5,395 nucleotides of DNA, from contig CALFGU010000061.1 of assembly GCA_937877685.1 (NCBI GenBank), positions 1 through 5,395 on the forward strand. The letters run 5' to 3'. This stretch comes from an uncultured Prevotella sp. (GTDB lineage Bacteria > Bacteroidota > Bacteroidia > Bacteroidales > Bacteroidaceae). Positions 1 through 5,279 of the stretch are shown one piece after another (the stretch's first letter is position 1; each line of letters opens with the position of its first letter). Made by a program: the position numbers and the translations under genes. Under the pieces are notes generated by a model. The model saw nothing but the letters and a program-made list of their open reading frames with translations, searched no databases and was not told the origin of the DNA.

Positions 1-2
1 CT

Positions 3-167
3 TCAACCCAATTTGGATTAGCATCACTTCGTATGGGACGACGTCTCAAGGAAGGATATGTCATGACCGACGAACCCGGATGTTATTTCATCCCTGCTCT
101 CATTGATCAATGGAAAGCAGAAAAGAAACATACAGACTTGCCCCGAACGAAAGCAGGGCGGAGATGA
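3..167 (+). pseudogene. Aminopeptidase P (M24B) C-terminal fragment, 3' end lost
   Basis: An open frame enters from the left edge. About 45 residues (positions 3-137) read like the C-terminal part of a Bacteroidota Xaa-Pro aminopeptidase, which cuts the N-terminal residue from peptides with proline in second position. Visible landmarks are FGLASLRMGRRL, then T-D-E-P-G-C-Y-F with the glutamate that binds metal in M24 enzymes, then IPALIDQWKAE. In this family the frame should continue through a G-I-R-I-E-D-D block carrying the last metal-binding glutamate. Here it runs after codon 135-137 into nine unrelated codons and stops at 165-167. Those codons are antisense to the WYL gene on the other strand. 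Without the second glutamate the product should be inactive. The upstream part lies outside the window. Family assignment is from remembered motifs and fairly secure. Whether the break is biological or an assembly error is open. Confidence 0.8.
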
Positions 168-873
168 AATCTTTGGTCAGCGCTACGTTGAGGGTGAAAC
201 TTCCGGGCGCCGCTTCCTGTTGCGAGGGGTGCAAAGGGCGTTGGCGGAGGTAGGATGTGAGCCATTCGTTGCAACGAATCTCTACCCTTTCGGGCGCTAT
301 GTCATCTCCGCCAAAGGCACCGTAACTGTGTTGGAAATAAACGGCGGCATTAAACGTCGCAGGTCTCGTAAAGCGTTGCGGGAGTTGCTGAGCGTTGCGA
401 ATACGGTCAAGAGCAAACGTACGCACTTGGCTATGATGCGAAGAAAACCCCACTACGTAAGCATTGCCCTGCGTAAAGCGCAAACAGTAAGGCGCAAGCG
501 TGAGTGTATATGCCGCGCGGTTAAGCGAGTGATACTCCATCTTGACCATCCTTCGCTGTTCAATCGCCTCATGCAAGTTGGGCAAATACTCACCTCCCGA
601 AACGTTGAAATCTTCATTGCGCTCCAAGAGGAAGTTAAAGAAATCAACCTCACCCTTATCCGTATGCTCCAAGGCATAACGCCCATTGTGAAGCACAGCT
701 CTGACTCCGTAAATGCGCATCATCTCATTACACTGGTCGTGAAAGGTTGACGGCGGCATGGGTCGGCCACGGTCGTCCTCGTCTGCCCAAGCATGGAGAA
801 TCTCCTGGCGCGTAAGTCCCTGCGGATGCTGACGCAACAAGCGTATTAACCAAAGTTTTTTGTTGATTGCCAT
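100..873 (-). CDS. WYL-domain transcriptional regulator, C-terminus replaced
   Basis: This 257-residue protein resembles WYL regulators, which bind DNA through an N-terminal helix-turn-helix and sense a ligand, often nucleotide or nucleic acid, through the WYL domain. Residues 1-70 form the winged-helix part (RLLRQHPQGLTRQEIL, then PPSTFHDQ). The WYL domain covers about 104-165: the usual W-Y-L triplet is degenerate (N-A-Y-V-V-G at 137-142), and the conserved arginine region R-T-F-A-L-D-R-I is at 151-158. The WCX-type C-terminal domain starts near 196 and stops short. After LTKDFISALLSFGAS (232-246), where relatives continue for roughly 20-30 residues, about ten residues (LYVSFLLSIDQ) are read from the antisense strand of the aminopeptidase fragment. 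I start at the ATG at 873, because MAINKKLWLIRLL fits the family; an in-frame ATG at 930 adds 19 residues unlike it. The gene is divergent from the ABC operon. Confidence 0.8.
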   Translation of the reverse strand: MAINKKLWLIRLLRQHPQGLTRQEILHAWADEDDRGRPMPPSTFHDQCNEMMRIYGVRAVLHNGRYALEHTDKGEVDFFNFLLERNEDFNVSGGEYLPNLHEAIEQRRMVKMEYHSLNRAAYTLTLAPYCLRFTQGNAYVVGFSSHHSQVRTFALDRIRNAQQLPQRFTRPATFNAAVYFQHSYGAFGGDDIAPERVEIRCNEWLTSYLRQRPLHPSQQEAAPGSFTLNVALTKDFISALLSFGASLYVSFLLSIDQ

Positions 874-990
874 GATGAGAAGGAGCGTTTGGGGTGAGAG
901 TGGAACAATAGCGAAGATTCTTTTTGACAAGAATATAGCAGTTAACCCTTGATTATTGCCTTCTTTTTCCGCTATCTTTTTCTGTGAAAA

Positions 991-1007
991 CTAAGTAGCA
1001 CTTAATT
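991..1007. repeat. Palindromic box, copy 1 (CTAAGTAGCACTTAATT)
   Basis: First of two identical 17-bp boxes. The core TAAGT-AGC-ACTTA has perfect 5-bp inverted arms around a 3-bp centre, the layout of a binding site for a dimeric repressor. It lies between the WYL gene and the ABC operon promoter. Which regulator would bind, the local WYL protein or the GntR protein encoded at 2903, cannot be decided from sequence. Confidence 0.7.
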
Positions 1008-1032
1008 AAAATTTAGTCTCAAAGAGTTTCTC

Positions 1033-1049
1033 CTAAGTAGCACTTAATT
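1033..1049. repeat. Palindromic box, copy 2 (CTAAGTAGCACTTAATT)
   Basis: This copy is identical to the one at 991 and starts exactly 42 bp later, close to four turns of B-DNA, so proteins bound at both copies would sit on the same face of the helix. Flanking bases outside the 17-mer differ between copies, so only the box itself is repeated. A shorter related palindrome, AAGTACTT at 1182-1189, overlaps the -7 element of the ABC operon promoter. Confidence 0.7.
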
Positions 1050-1078
1050 TTCAGCGTTTCTATTTGTGTTCTCAGCGT

Positions 1079-1121
1079 GCCTCACGGAGGCGCCTCAAAG
1101 TGGTTTTCTGACTCCGCTTTG
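1079..1121. other. Hairpin cluster in the intergenic region
   Basis: Three overlapping inverted repeats are visible. GCCTC (1079-1083) pairs with GAGGC (1087-1091) around a 3-nt loop. GAGGCGCCTC (1087-1096) is a perfect 10-bp palindrome. CAAAGTGG (1096-1103) pairs with CCGCTTTG (1114-1121) with one G-U pair and a 10-nt loop. The first two compete for the same GAGGC arm. No T run follows directly, so I do not call a terminator. It lies upstream of the predicted transcription start of the ABC operon, so it is unlikely to be a leader structure of that mRNA. Confidence 0.45.
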
Positions 1122-1161
1122 ACAAAGTTACGACTTTTTTTCTGAAATTTCTTTCAATTTA

Positions 1162-1192
1162 TTTGGAGGTAAAGAAAAATTAAGTACTTTTG
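1162..1192 (+). promoter_or_regulatory. Bacteroidetes-type promoter of the ABC operon
   Basis: TTTG at 1162-1165 and TACTTTTG at 1185-1192 match the -33 (TTTG) and -7 (TAnnTTTG) elements used by the primary sigma factor of Bacteroidota, with the typical 19-bp spacer. Transcription would start near 1199, leaving a 5' leader of about 35 nt before the ATG at 1235. The -7 element overlaps the palindrome AAGTACTT (1182-1189), so a repressor bound there would block the promoter directly. CAAAGTTACGA and a T run just upstream (about 1122-1141) are A/T-rich sequence of the kind often seen ahead of promoters in this group. Confidence 0.75.
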
Positions 1193-1234
1193 CAGTGTCA
1201 TATTTAACTATTACACCAAAACACAACACTCATT

Positions 1235-2101
1235 ATGATTGAAATTAAAGATATTTCGTTTGGCTACGGAGGCAAGTTAAACTCCGTGTTTAAGGACTTT
1301 TCGCTCACGATTGAGCCCGGAAGAATCTACGGTCTGTTAGGCAAAAACGGCACAGGGAAATCCACCCTACTCTATCTCATTGCCGGATTGCTTCGCCCCT
1401 TTAAGGGAGAGGTAACTGTGGATGGCATCACCCCACAACTCCGTTTGCCCGAGACACTTCAAGACATGTTCATCGTTCCCGAAGAGTTTGAATTGCCCAA
1501 GATGACATTAGAACAATACGTGCGTATCAACGCGCCCTTCTACCCTCGCTTCAGTTGGGACGACTTGGAAAGAAACCTGCGCGACTTTGAATTGCCCACG
1601 ACGCTCAACCTTGGAGCGCTCTCCATGGGGCAGAAGAAGAAGGTGTATATGAGTTTTGCGCTCGCCACCAACACAAAGTTGCTCCTCATGGACGAACCTA
1701 CGAACGGCCTTGACATACCTGCGAAGGGGCAATTCCGAAAGGTGATTTCGTCAAGCATGAACGATGAGCGCACCATCTTGATTTCTACGCACCAAGTGGG
1801 CGACGTGAACGTGCTTTTGGATTATGTAACCATCATTGAGCGAAGCCGCCTGCTGACAAACTGCTCTACAGCAGAAATTTCCCGACTCCTTTACTTCGAT
1901 CAGCGACCCATGGGCGCGCCTACGGATGATGCACTCTATGCTTACCCTTACATTGGCGGCCATCTCATAGTGCGCACCAACACGGAGAGCGAAGAGACGC
2001 CCTTGAACTTAGAACTGCTCTTTAATGCCGTACATGCCGACCCCCATTTGCTGGAAAAGGCGCGCAAGATTAAAGAAGAAACTGCTTATTACCCTCATTA
2101 A
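1235..2101 (+). CDS. ABC transporter ATP-binding protein
   Basis: This 288-residue ATPase should power the membrane partner encoded next to it, acting on the cytoplasmic face of the inner membrane. It carries Walker A GKNGTGKST (36-44), signature LSMGQKKK (128-135), Walker B LLLMDEP (148-154), the D-loop G-L-D (157-159) and the switch histidine H185 in ISTHQ. The signature and the LSMGQKKK run resemble the drug and peptide exporter type (BcrA/YtrB-like) rather than importers. The glutamine expected in the Q-loop appears replaced: the region reads I-V-P-E-E-F-E-L-P (79-87). About 100 residues follow the H-loop, longer than a minimal ATPase domain, and match no motif I know. The start follows an A/C-rich leader without a Shine-Dalgarno sequence and about 35 nt from the predicted transcript start. 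It is first in a cluster with the permease (11-bp gap) and the GntR gene. The substrate is unknown. Confidence 0.92.
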   Translation: MIEIKDISFGYGGKLNSVFKDFSLTIEPGRIYGLLGKNGTGKSTLLYLIAGLLRPFKGEVTVDGITPQLRLPETLQDMFIVPEEFELPKMTLEQYVRINAPFYPRFSWDDLERNLRDFELPTTLNLGALSMGQKKKVYMSFALATNTKLLLMDEPTNGLDIPAKGQFRKVISSSMNDERTILISTHQVGDVNVLLDYVTIIERSRLLTNCSTAEISRLLYFDQRPMGAPTDDALYAYPYIGGHLIVRTNTESEETPLNLELLFNAVHADPHLLEKARKIKEETAYYPH

Positions 2102-2112
2102 ATCCACTGACA

Positions 2113-2877
2113 ATGATTAATTTCTCATACCCCCGCTTTTGCCTCGTCTTACGTCGCGACTTGGCGGAACACCGTCGCACCTACATTGCCTTCTTTGGCG
2201 TTTTGGTCATCGCCCACACACTCATCCATTTTTTAGGTAATATCATAGGTTATCCCGAAGTGCGTTTCCCCATCCAGATGTTCCTTAATTGGGGCGCGTT
2301 TGCGTTGGCTTCTTGCTTTGCTATGAGTCTCACCTATGCCCATCTCAACACGAAGGAACATCGCATCTCAAACTTTATGTTGCCTGCCTCAAACTTCGAG
2401 AAGGCATTGTCACGCCATCTGCTCGCCATCTTTGGTTTTTGGGCGATATACTTACTGAGTTACCTGTGTTCGGAAATTATTCAGGCGCTTTACATTAGTG
2501 TGCGCCTTGGAGTGAGTGAAGTGGCCAACCATAGTTTAATAGCGAATATCTTAAAGATTACGAATAATACATGGGTTCATACAAATATTGACCAATTAAC
2601 GCCCGAGGTGCCTTGGGTGCTACTGAGCATACACGCTTTCGCCGCAAGTTTGTTTGCATTAGGCAGTGCGTATTTCCGCAATAAGGCATTTATCAAGGTG
2701 TTACTCCTGACATTTGTCTTAAATCCGATGGCGTTGTTCTATCCATTAAATATTTTAGAAAACAATGGGTTGCATGCAACATGGGTTGACGTCCTTTACG
2801 CCCTCTGTGTCTTAGGGTTGGCGGGCGGAGTGATTTATCTTGCCTACCGTCGCTATTGCCGTTTGCAAGTGCTTTAG
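2113..2877 (+). CDS. ABC transporter permease, six-helix membrane protein
   Basis: This 254-residue, strongly hydrophobic protein has about six membrane helices near residues 24-44, 58-76, 103-128, 167-187, 192-212 and 225-245, and a basic start (R14, R15, R21, R22) and end (Y-R-R-Y-C-R), suggesting cytoplasmic termini. There is no signal peptide and no ATPase motif. A cytoplasmic loop with L-P-A-S-N-F-E-K (90-97) before helix 3 recalls a motif I associate with ABC-2-like permeases of Bacteroidota, though I cannot verify this here. Placed 11 bp behind the ATPase gene and ahead of a GntR gene, it is the obvious membrane half of the exporter, two copies of each subunit probably forming the transporter. 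The transported compound cannot be inferred; drug, peptide or lipid export are all possible. Confidence 0.85.
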   Translation: MINFSYPRFCLVLRRDLAEHRRTYIAFFGVLVIAHTLIHFLGNIIGYPEVRFPIQMFLNWGAFALASCFAMSLTYAHLNTKEHRISNFMLPASNFEKALSRHLLAIFGFWAIYLLSYLCSEIIQALYISVRLGVSEVANHSLIANILKITNNTWVHTNIDQLTPEVPWVLLSIHAFAASLFALGSAYFRNKAFIKVLLLTFVLNPMALFYPLNILENNGLHATWVDVLYALCVLGLAGGVIYLAYRRYCRLQVL

Positions 2878-2902
2878 TATTCACCCTTAAAACTCGACCA
2901 TT

Positions 2903-3271
2903 ATGAATTTTATAGACGGACAAGCCATCTACATTCAGATTGCCGAGCGACTGAGTGATGAAATCCTGGCGGGTATTTACGAAGCGGACAGTCGTGTTCC
3001 TGGAGTGAGGGACTACTCTGTGTTGCTTGAAGTCAACGTAAATACTACGGTGAAGGCCTATGACCTACTGGCGCAACGCGGTGTGCTGTATAGCAAGCGC
3101 GGATTGGGATATTTCGTTGCCCCCGAGGCGAAACAGATTATCCTGGATAACCGTCGCCGCCATTTCTTTGAGACCGACGTGCCCCGCATTGCCCAAAAGA
3201 TGCAACAACTCGGCATTTCGCTAAAGGAAATCACTGACATTCTCGGTAAGGAACTAAACCATGAAGCATAA
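2903..3271 (+). CDS. GntR-family regulator, YtrA type
   Basis: This short 122-residue regulator consists of an N-terminal winged helix-turn-helix and a small helical tail, without the large ligand domain of FadR or HutC types. The DNA-binding part spans 9-73: I-Y-I-Q-I-A-E-R-L opens it, RVPGVRDYSVLLEVNVNTTV (31-50) covers the recognition helices, and SKRGLGYFV (64-72) is the wing. Residue 34 is glycine where serine is common (R-x-P-S-V-R). Residues 74-122 would form the dimerising helices. YtrA-type regulators are typically encoded beside the ABC exporters they repress, which fits this position 25 bp after the permease gene. It therefore probably controls the promoter at 1162-1192 and its own expression. 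The palindromes at 991, 1033 and 1182 are candidate operators by inference. The inducer is unknown. Confidence 0.9.
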   Translation: MNFIDGQAIYIQIAERLSDEILAGIYEADSRVPGVRDYSVLLEVNVNTTVKAYDLLAQRGVLYSKRGLGYFVAPEAKQIILDNRRRHFFETDVPRIAQKMQQLGISLKEITDILGKELNHEA

Positions 3272-3298
3272 ATGTATCACCCTTTTATTCTCAAGACA

Positions 3299-3802
3299 AT
3301 GAATAGAATTTTTATAACCCTTGCGCTTCTGCTCGTTTCCCAAATGACATTTGCGCAAACCACAGACAAATTAATCCAGGCCTTAAACAAGGTGGAGGAT
3401 ACGGAAGTTTTCGAATTTCCTTCGGTAATCGTTAAGATGATGAACAAAGGTTGGAAGGACAAAACGAAAATTGAGAGCCAAACGATTATTTCTAACGAAA
3501 CGCATCCCCGAGAATTTTGCGAACAACTGGAAGTGGAACTCAAAAAACTCCTGGATAATGGTTATAAACTCAACGAACAAGCCACCCCTGAGGGAGACAC
3601 CATGCAGAGTTACGTTTTGGGTGACGACAAATTTGCTCATGAAGTTGTCTATTGCTTAGTGGGCAAGGGCGCGCTCCCAATGATTATCACCATGAAGGGA
3701 AAGATTGATTACAACAGCCTAAAGGGCGACCTCAGTAAGCGACCTACGGTCGATATTAACTTCCTGAAGCGCGCGGAAGAGATTATGAGCAACATGTTTT
3801 AA
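3299..3802 (+). CDS. Secreted protein, DUF4252-like, paralog 1
   Basis: This 167-residue protein has a clear Sec signal peptide: MNRIFITLALLLVSQMTFAQ with cleavage expected near residues 19-20. There is no lipobox cysteine, so it should be soluble in the periplasm or secreted. The mature part has an F-P-S-x-I-x-K-M-M-N-K-G segment (40-51), a helix-like K-K-L-L-D-N-G (82-88) and a strand-like P-M-I-I-T-M-K-G-K-I-D (127-137). That order recalls the DUF4252 family of Bacteroidota, whose function is unknown; the match is from memory and tentative. It is clearly paralogous to the protein at 4499: about 56 of the first 120 aligned residues are identical by my count, with no gap. I start at 3299 because the paralog aligns from that methionine. 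An ATG at 3272, directly after the GntR stop codon, would add nine residues. It probably belongs to the exporter operon. Confidence 0.85.
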   Translation: MNRIFITLALLLVSQMTFAQTTDKLIQALNKVEDTEVFEFPSVIVKMMNKGWKDKTKIESQTIISNETHPREFCEQLEVELKKLLDNGYKLNEQATPEGDTMQSYVLGDDKFAHEVVYCLVGKGALPMIITMKGKIDYNSLKGDLSKRPTVDINFLKRAEEIMSNMF

Positions 3803-3867
3803 CCACTATAATTGAAACATCACACATTTAAAACCGAATTTTTAACCTTTAACACATTATTAAAACT

Positions 3868-4410
3868 ATGAAAAAAATGATTCTCGCACTCATGTGCATG
3901 ATTGCACCCAGTGTATTTGCTCAAAACTCAGCAGAAGAAACCACCGTTAAAAAGTCTTGCCCCTTTGCATTAGACTTCAACTTCAACGGAACTACCGAAA
4001 ACAAAGGCAAGCAATTTTTAAATTCATCCGTTCGCCTTTCTTACACTCCTGCATGGCGCTTGGGCGTTGTCGGAGAAGTTGGAAGCAACCTTATGTTAAG
4101 CGACGTGAATGGCAATAAAGATTGGGACGATGCTTTAACTCTTGGTGGCGGTCTCACCTTCCGCTTGGGCGACCTTCTTTTGGATGCCGACACCAAGCAA
4201 TACCTACGTTTCAAGATTACAGCAACAATGGGTAGCACCGTCGGTAATGCTGCGTATAACTACACTTACTATGACGCAGGCATAACCATCATGCCTACAA
4301 AAAATCTTGACTGGATGGGCCTCAACTTGGGTTATCGCCACAACAATTTCCACAACAATGCCATCAAGAACTTTAACGGTGCCTACGTGGGCTTGACCTT
4401 TAATTTCTAA
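3868..4410 (+). CDS. Small outer-membrane beta-barrel protein
   Basis: This 180-residue protein has a signal peptide (residues 1-18, V-F-A before Q19) and then alternating polar and hydrophobic stretches typical of outer-membrane strands. Candidate strands lie near 32-42, 52-61, 63-76, 88-101, 112-123, 127-142, 149-158 and 169-180, about eight, which would suit a small OmpX-like barrel. The C-terminus, Y-V-G-L-T-F-N-F, ends in phenylalanine with alternating hydrophobics, as barrel assembly signals do. The loop D-V-N-G-N-K-D-W-D-D (79-88) is acidic and has the spacing of a possible cation-binding loop; this is only a visual impression. It sits between two paralogous secreted proteins, 65 bp after the first and 88 bp before the second. 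I recognise no specific family and assign no function beyond outer-membrane location. Confidence 0.8.
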   Translation: MKKMILALMCMIAPSVFAQNSAEETTVKKSCPFALDFNFNGTTENKGKQFLNSSVRLSYTPAWRLGVVGEVGSNLMLSDVNGNKDWDDALTLGGGLTFRLGDLLLDADTKQYLRFKITATMGSTVGNAAYNYTYYDAGITIMPTKNLDWMGLNLGYRHNNFHNNAIKNFNGAYVGLTFNF

Positions 4411-4498
4411 TAACCTTACTGCAACCTGAGAACCTTATCTAATCCTTACTACCCTTAAATCAATCTGAAAACTAACCTTTTAACTTAAATCTAATACT
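4409..4498 (+). promoter_or_regulatory. Repeat-rich leader before paralog 2
   Basis: The 88-nt gap holds a run of related heptamers: AACCTTA (4412), AACCTGA (4423), AACCTTA (4431), ATCCTTA (4442), ACCCTTA (4451) and AACCTTT (4474). TAACCTTT at 4473-4480 lies 26 nt before the ATG. The same octamer lies 25 nt before the barrel gene's ATG (3843-3850), and both genes then begin ACT-ATG-AAA-AA. No TTTG/TAnnTTTG promoter pair is seen, so the gene may be read through from upstream or use an atypical promoter. Confidence 0.4.
4421..4437 (+). repeat. Left arm of an inverted repeat flanking paralog 2
   Basis: GCAACCTGAGAACCTTA here matches the reverse complement of positions 5054-5070 (GCAACCTAAGAACCTGA) at 15 of 17 bases. 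The two arms bracket the second secreted-protein gene. A short outer match, AATAACCT at 4409-4416 and in reverse at 5083-5090, adds to the pairing but at a different distance from the main arm. Confidence 0.5.
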
Positions 4499-5044
4499 AT
4501 GAAAAACCTCATTTTAACTCTCATCGTTGCGCTCGTAAGTCAAGTTTCTTTTGCTCAGAATACCAAAGATTTTTACGAAAGTATGAAGCAAGTTACAGGT
4601 ACAGAATCTGTGAAATTTCCTTCTTTTATCCTGAAAATCATGAATAAAGGCACGAAGAACAAAGCGAAGATTAAGAAGATGCGCATGGTTATCAATGAAA
4701 CGAATGTCCCCGAGTTTTGCAAGCAATTAGAACTTGAAACTCAGAAACTCTTGGACAATGGTTTCGAACTGGTTGAAAGACCCACTAAGGACGGCAACAC
4801 GCAGCAATGTTACTTGTTGGGCGACGCCAAGGTGGTGAAAGAATTTGTCACCATTCACAAAAAGGGCAACGCAACTTACCCCATGATTCACATAACTGAG
4901 GGAACGTTCGACCGCTCACAGTTTACAACCGAAATGTTAGACTCTCCCGAAATCAACGCTGAGTTCCTGAAAAAAGTAGATGAACTTGCGGAAGAACTGT
5001 TAACGGAATACGCCCCCAAATTAATCGAAGAGATGTCTGAATAA
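4499..5044 (+). CDS. Secreted protein, DUF4252-like, paralog 2
   Basis: This 181-residue protein begins with a Sec signal peptide (MKNLILTLIVALVSQVSFAQ, cleavage near residue 19-20) and has no lipobox, so it is exported to the periplasm or beyond. It aligns with the protein at 3299 from the first residue: shared blocks are F-P-S-x-I-x-K-x-M-N-K-G (40-51), N-E-T (66-68), E-F-C-x-Q-L-E-x-E (72-80), K-L-L-D-N-G (83-88), L-G-D (107-109) and P-M-I (128-130). Cysteine 74 is common to both; each also has one other cysteine at a different place. This copy has a longer, acidic, helical C-terminus (about 155-181, rich in E and L, possibly a coiled coil) that the first copy lacks. The DUF4252-like label is tentative and no function is known. 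The pair probably arose by duplication, with the barrel gene now between them. Confidence 0.85.
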   Translation: MKNLILTLIVALVSQVSFAQNTKDFYESMKQVTGTESVKFPSFILKIMNKGTKNKAKIKKMRMVINETNVPEFCKQLELETQKLLDNGFELVERPTKDGNTQQCYLLGDAKVVKEFVTIHKKGNATYPMIHITEGTFDRSQFTTEMLDSPEINAEFLKKVDELAEELLTEYAPKLIEEMSE

Positions 5045-5053
5045 CACACATCA

Positions 5054-5070
5054 TCAGGTTCTTAGGTTGC
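5054..5070 (-). repeat. Right arm of an inverted repeat flanking paralog 2
   Basis: Read on the minus strand this is GCAACCTAAGAACCTGA, matching 4421-4437 with two mismatches. It lies 10 bp after the paralog 2 stop codon. Confidence 0.5.
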
Positions 5071-5155
5071 ATAAATCTACATAGGTTATTCTGACAGAAG
5101 AACAAAAGAACTTAACACCAGTTTCACCCCCCTTTGTTCCGATGTCTCCACCTTC

Positions 5156-5198
5156 AAATCCGAACCCTTTCCAACTTGCGTGGAGAGGGTACGGATTT
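5156..5198. other. Long imperfect hairpin
   Basis: AAATCCG (5156-5162) pairs with CGGATTT (5192-5198), then after one A/A mismatch ACCCT (5164-5168) pairs with AGGGT (5186-5190), and the stem continues through a T-G pair and TCCA/TGGA to a 7-nt loop (5174-5180). About 17 of 18 positions pair. It lies about 110 bp after the last gene of the cluster. Neither strand has a T run after the stem, so it is not a textbook intrinsic terminator; it could still mark or protect the 3' end of the transcript. Confidence 0.55.
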
Positions 5199-5279
5199 AA
5201 GCGGTTTCAGGAGTTTGATGGGAATGTGGGGGTGAGAAAGCCGATTCACCCACGAACTTAAGGGATACAGAGAGAATGG

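Larger units (their letters stand above)
874..1234. promoter_or_regulatory. Divergent intergenic regulatory region
   Basis: This 361-bp gap separates the leftward WYL gene from the rightward ABC operon, so it must hold the start signals for both. It contains no supportable gene. From left to right it shows the WYL leader without a Shine-Dalgarno sequence, two identical 17-bp palindromic boxes (991-1007 and 1033-1049), a repeated TCAGCGT (1051-1057 and 1072-1078), a G/C-rich hairpin cluster (1079-1121), a T run (1135-1141) following CAAAGTTACGA, and a good rightward promoter (1162-1192). For the WYL gene I see only a weak promoter-like octamer, TATTCTTG on the minus strand at 928-935, one base off TAnnTTTG and with no matching upstream TTTG. 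Confidence 0.7.

Noticed and set aside
103..750. A 215-codon open frame on the plus strand opposite the WYL gene
   Set aside because: The minus strand has recognisable helix-turn-helix and WYL features over the whole stretch. The plus-strand product is basic and shows no domain, so it is a shadow of the real gene.
874..930. Start of the WYL gene at the upstream ATG (930)
   Set aside because: The 19 extra residues are hydrophobic and unlike the N-terminus of the family, while the ATG at 873 gives a typical beginning.
991..1049. The 17-bp repeat pair as a minimal CRISPR array or transposon ends
   Set aside because: Only two copies, a 25-bp gap and no cas or transposase gene nearby. The boxes are direct repeats with internal symmetry, which fits an operator better.
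1135..1141. T run as an intrinsic terminator with the hairpins at 1079-1121
   Set aside because: Thirteen bases separate the last stem from the T run, too far for an intrinsic terminator, and no gene ends just upstream on the plus strand.
3272..3298. Start of the first secreted protein at the ATG directly after the GntR stop codon
   Set aside because: The paralog at 4499 aligns from the methionine at 3299, which also gives a normal-length signal peptide. The earlier start remains possible.
3277..3640. Minus-strand open frames opposite the first secreted-protein gene
   Set aside because: The plus strand encodes a signal-peptide protein with a clear paralog in the window; the opposite frames are by-products of its codon use.
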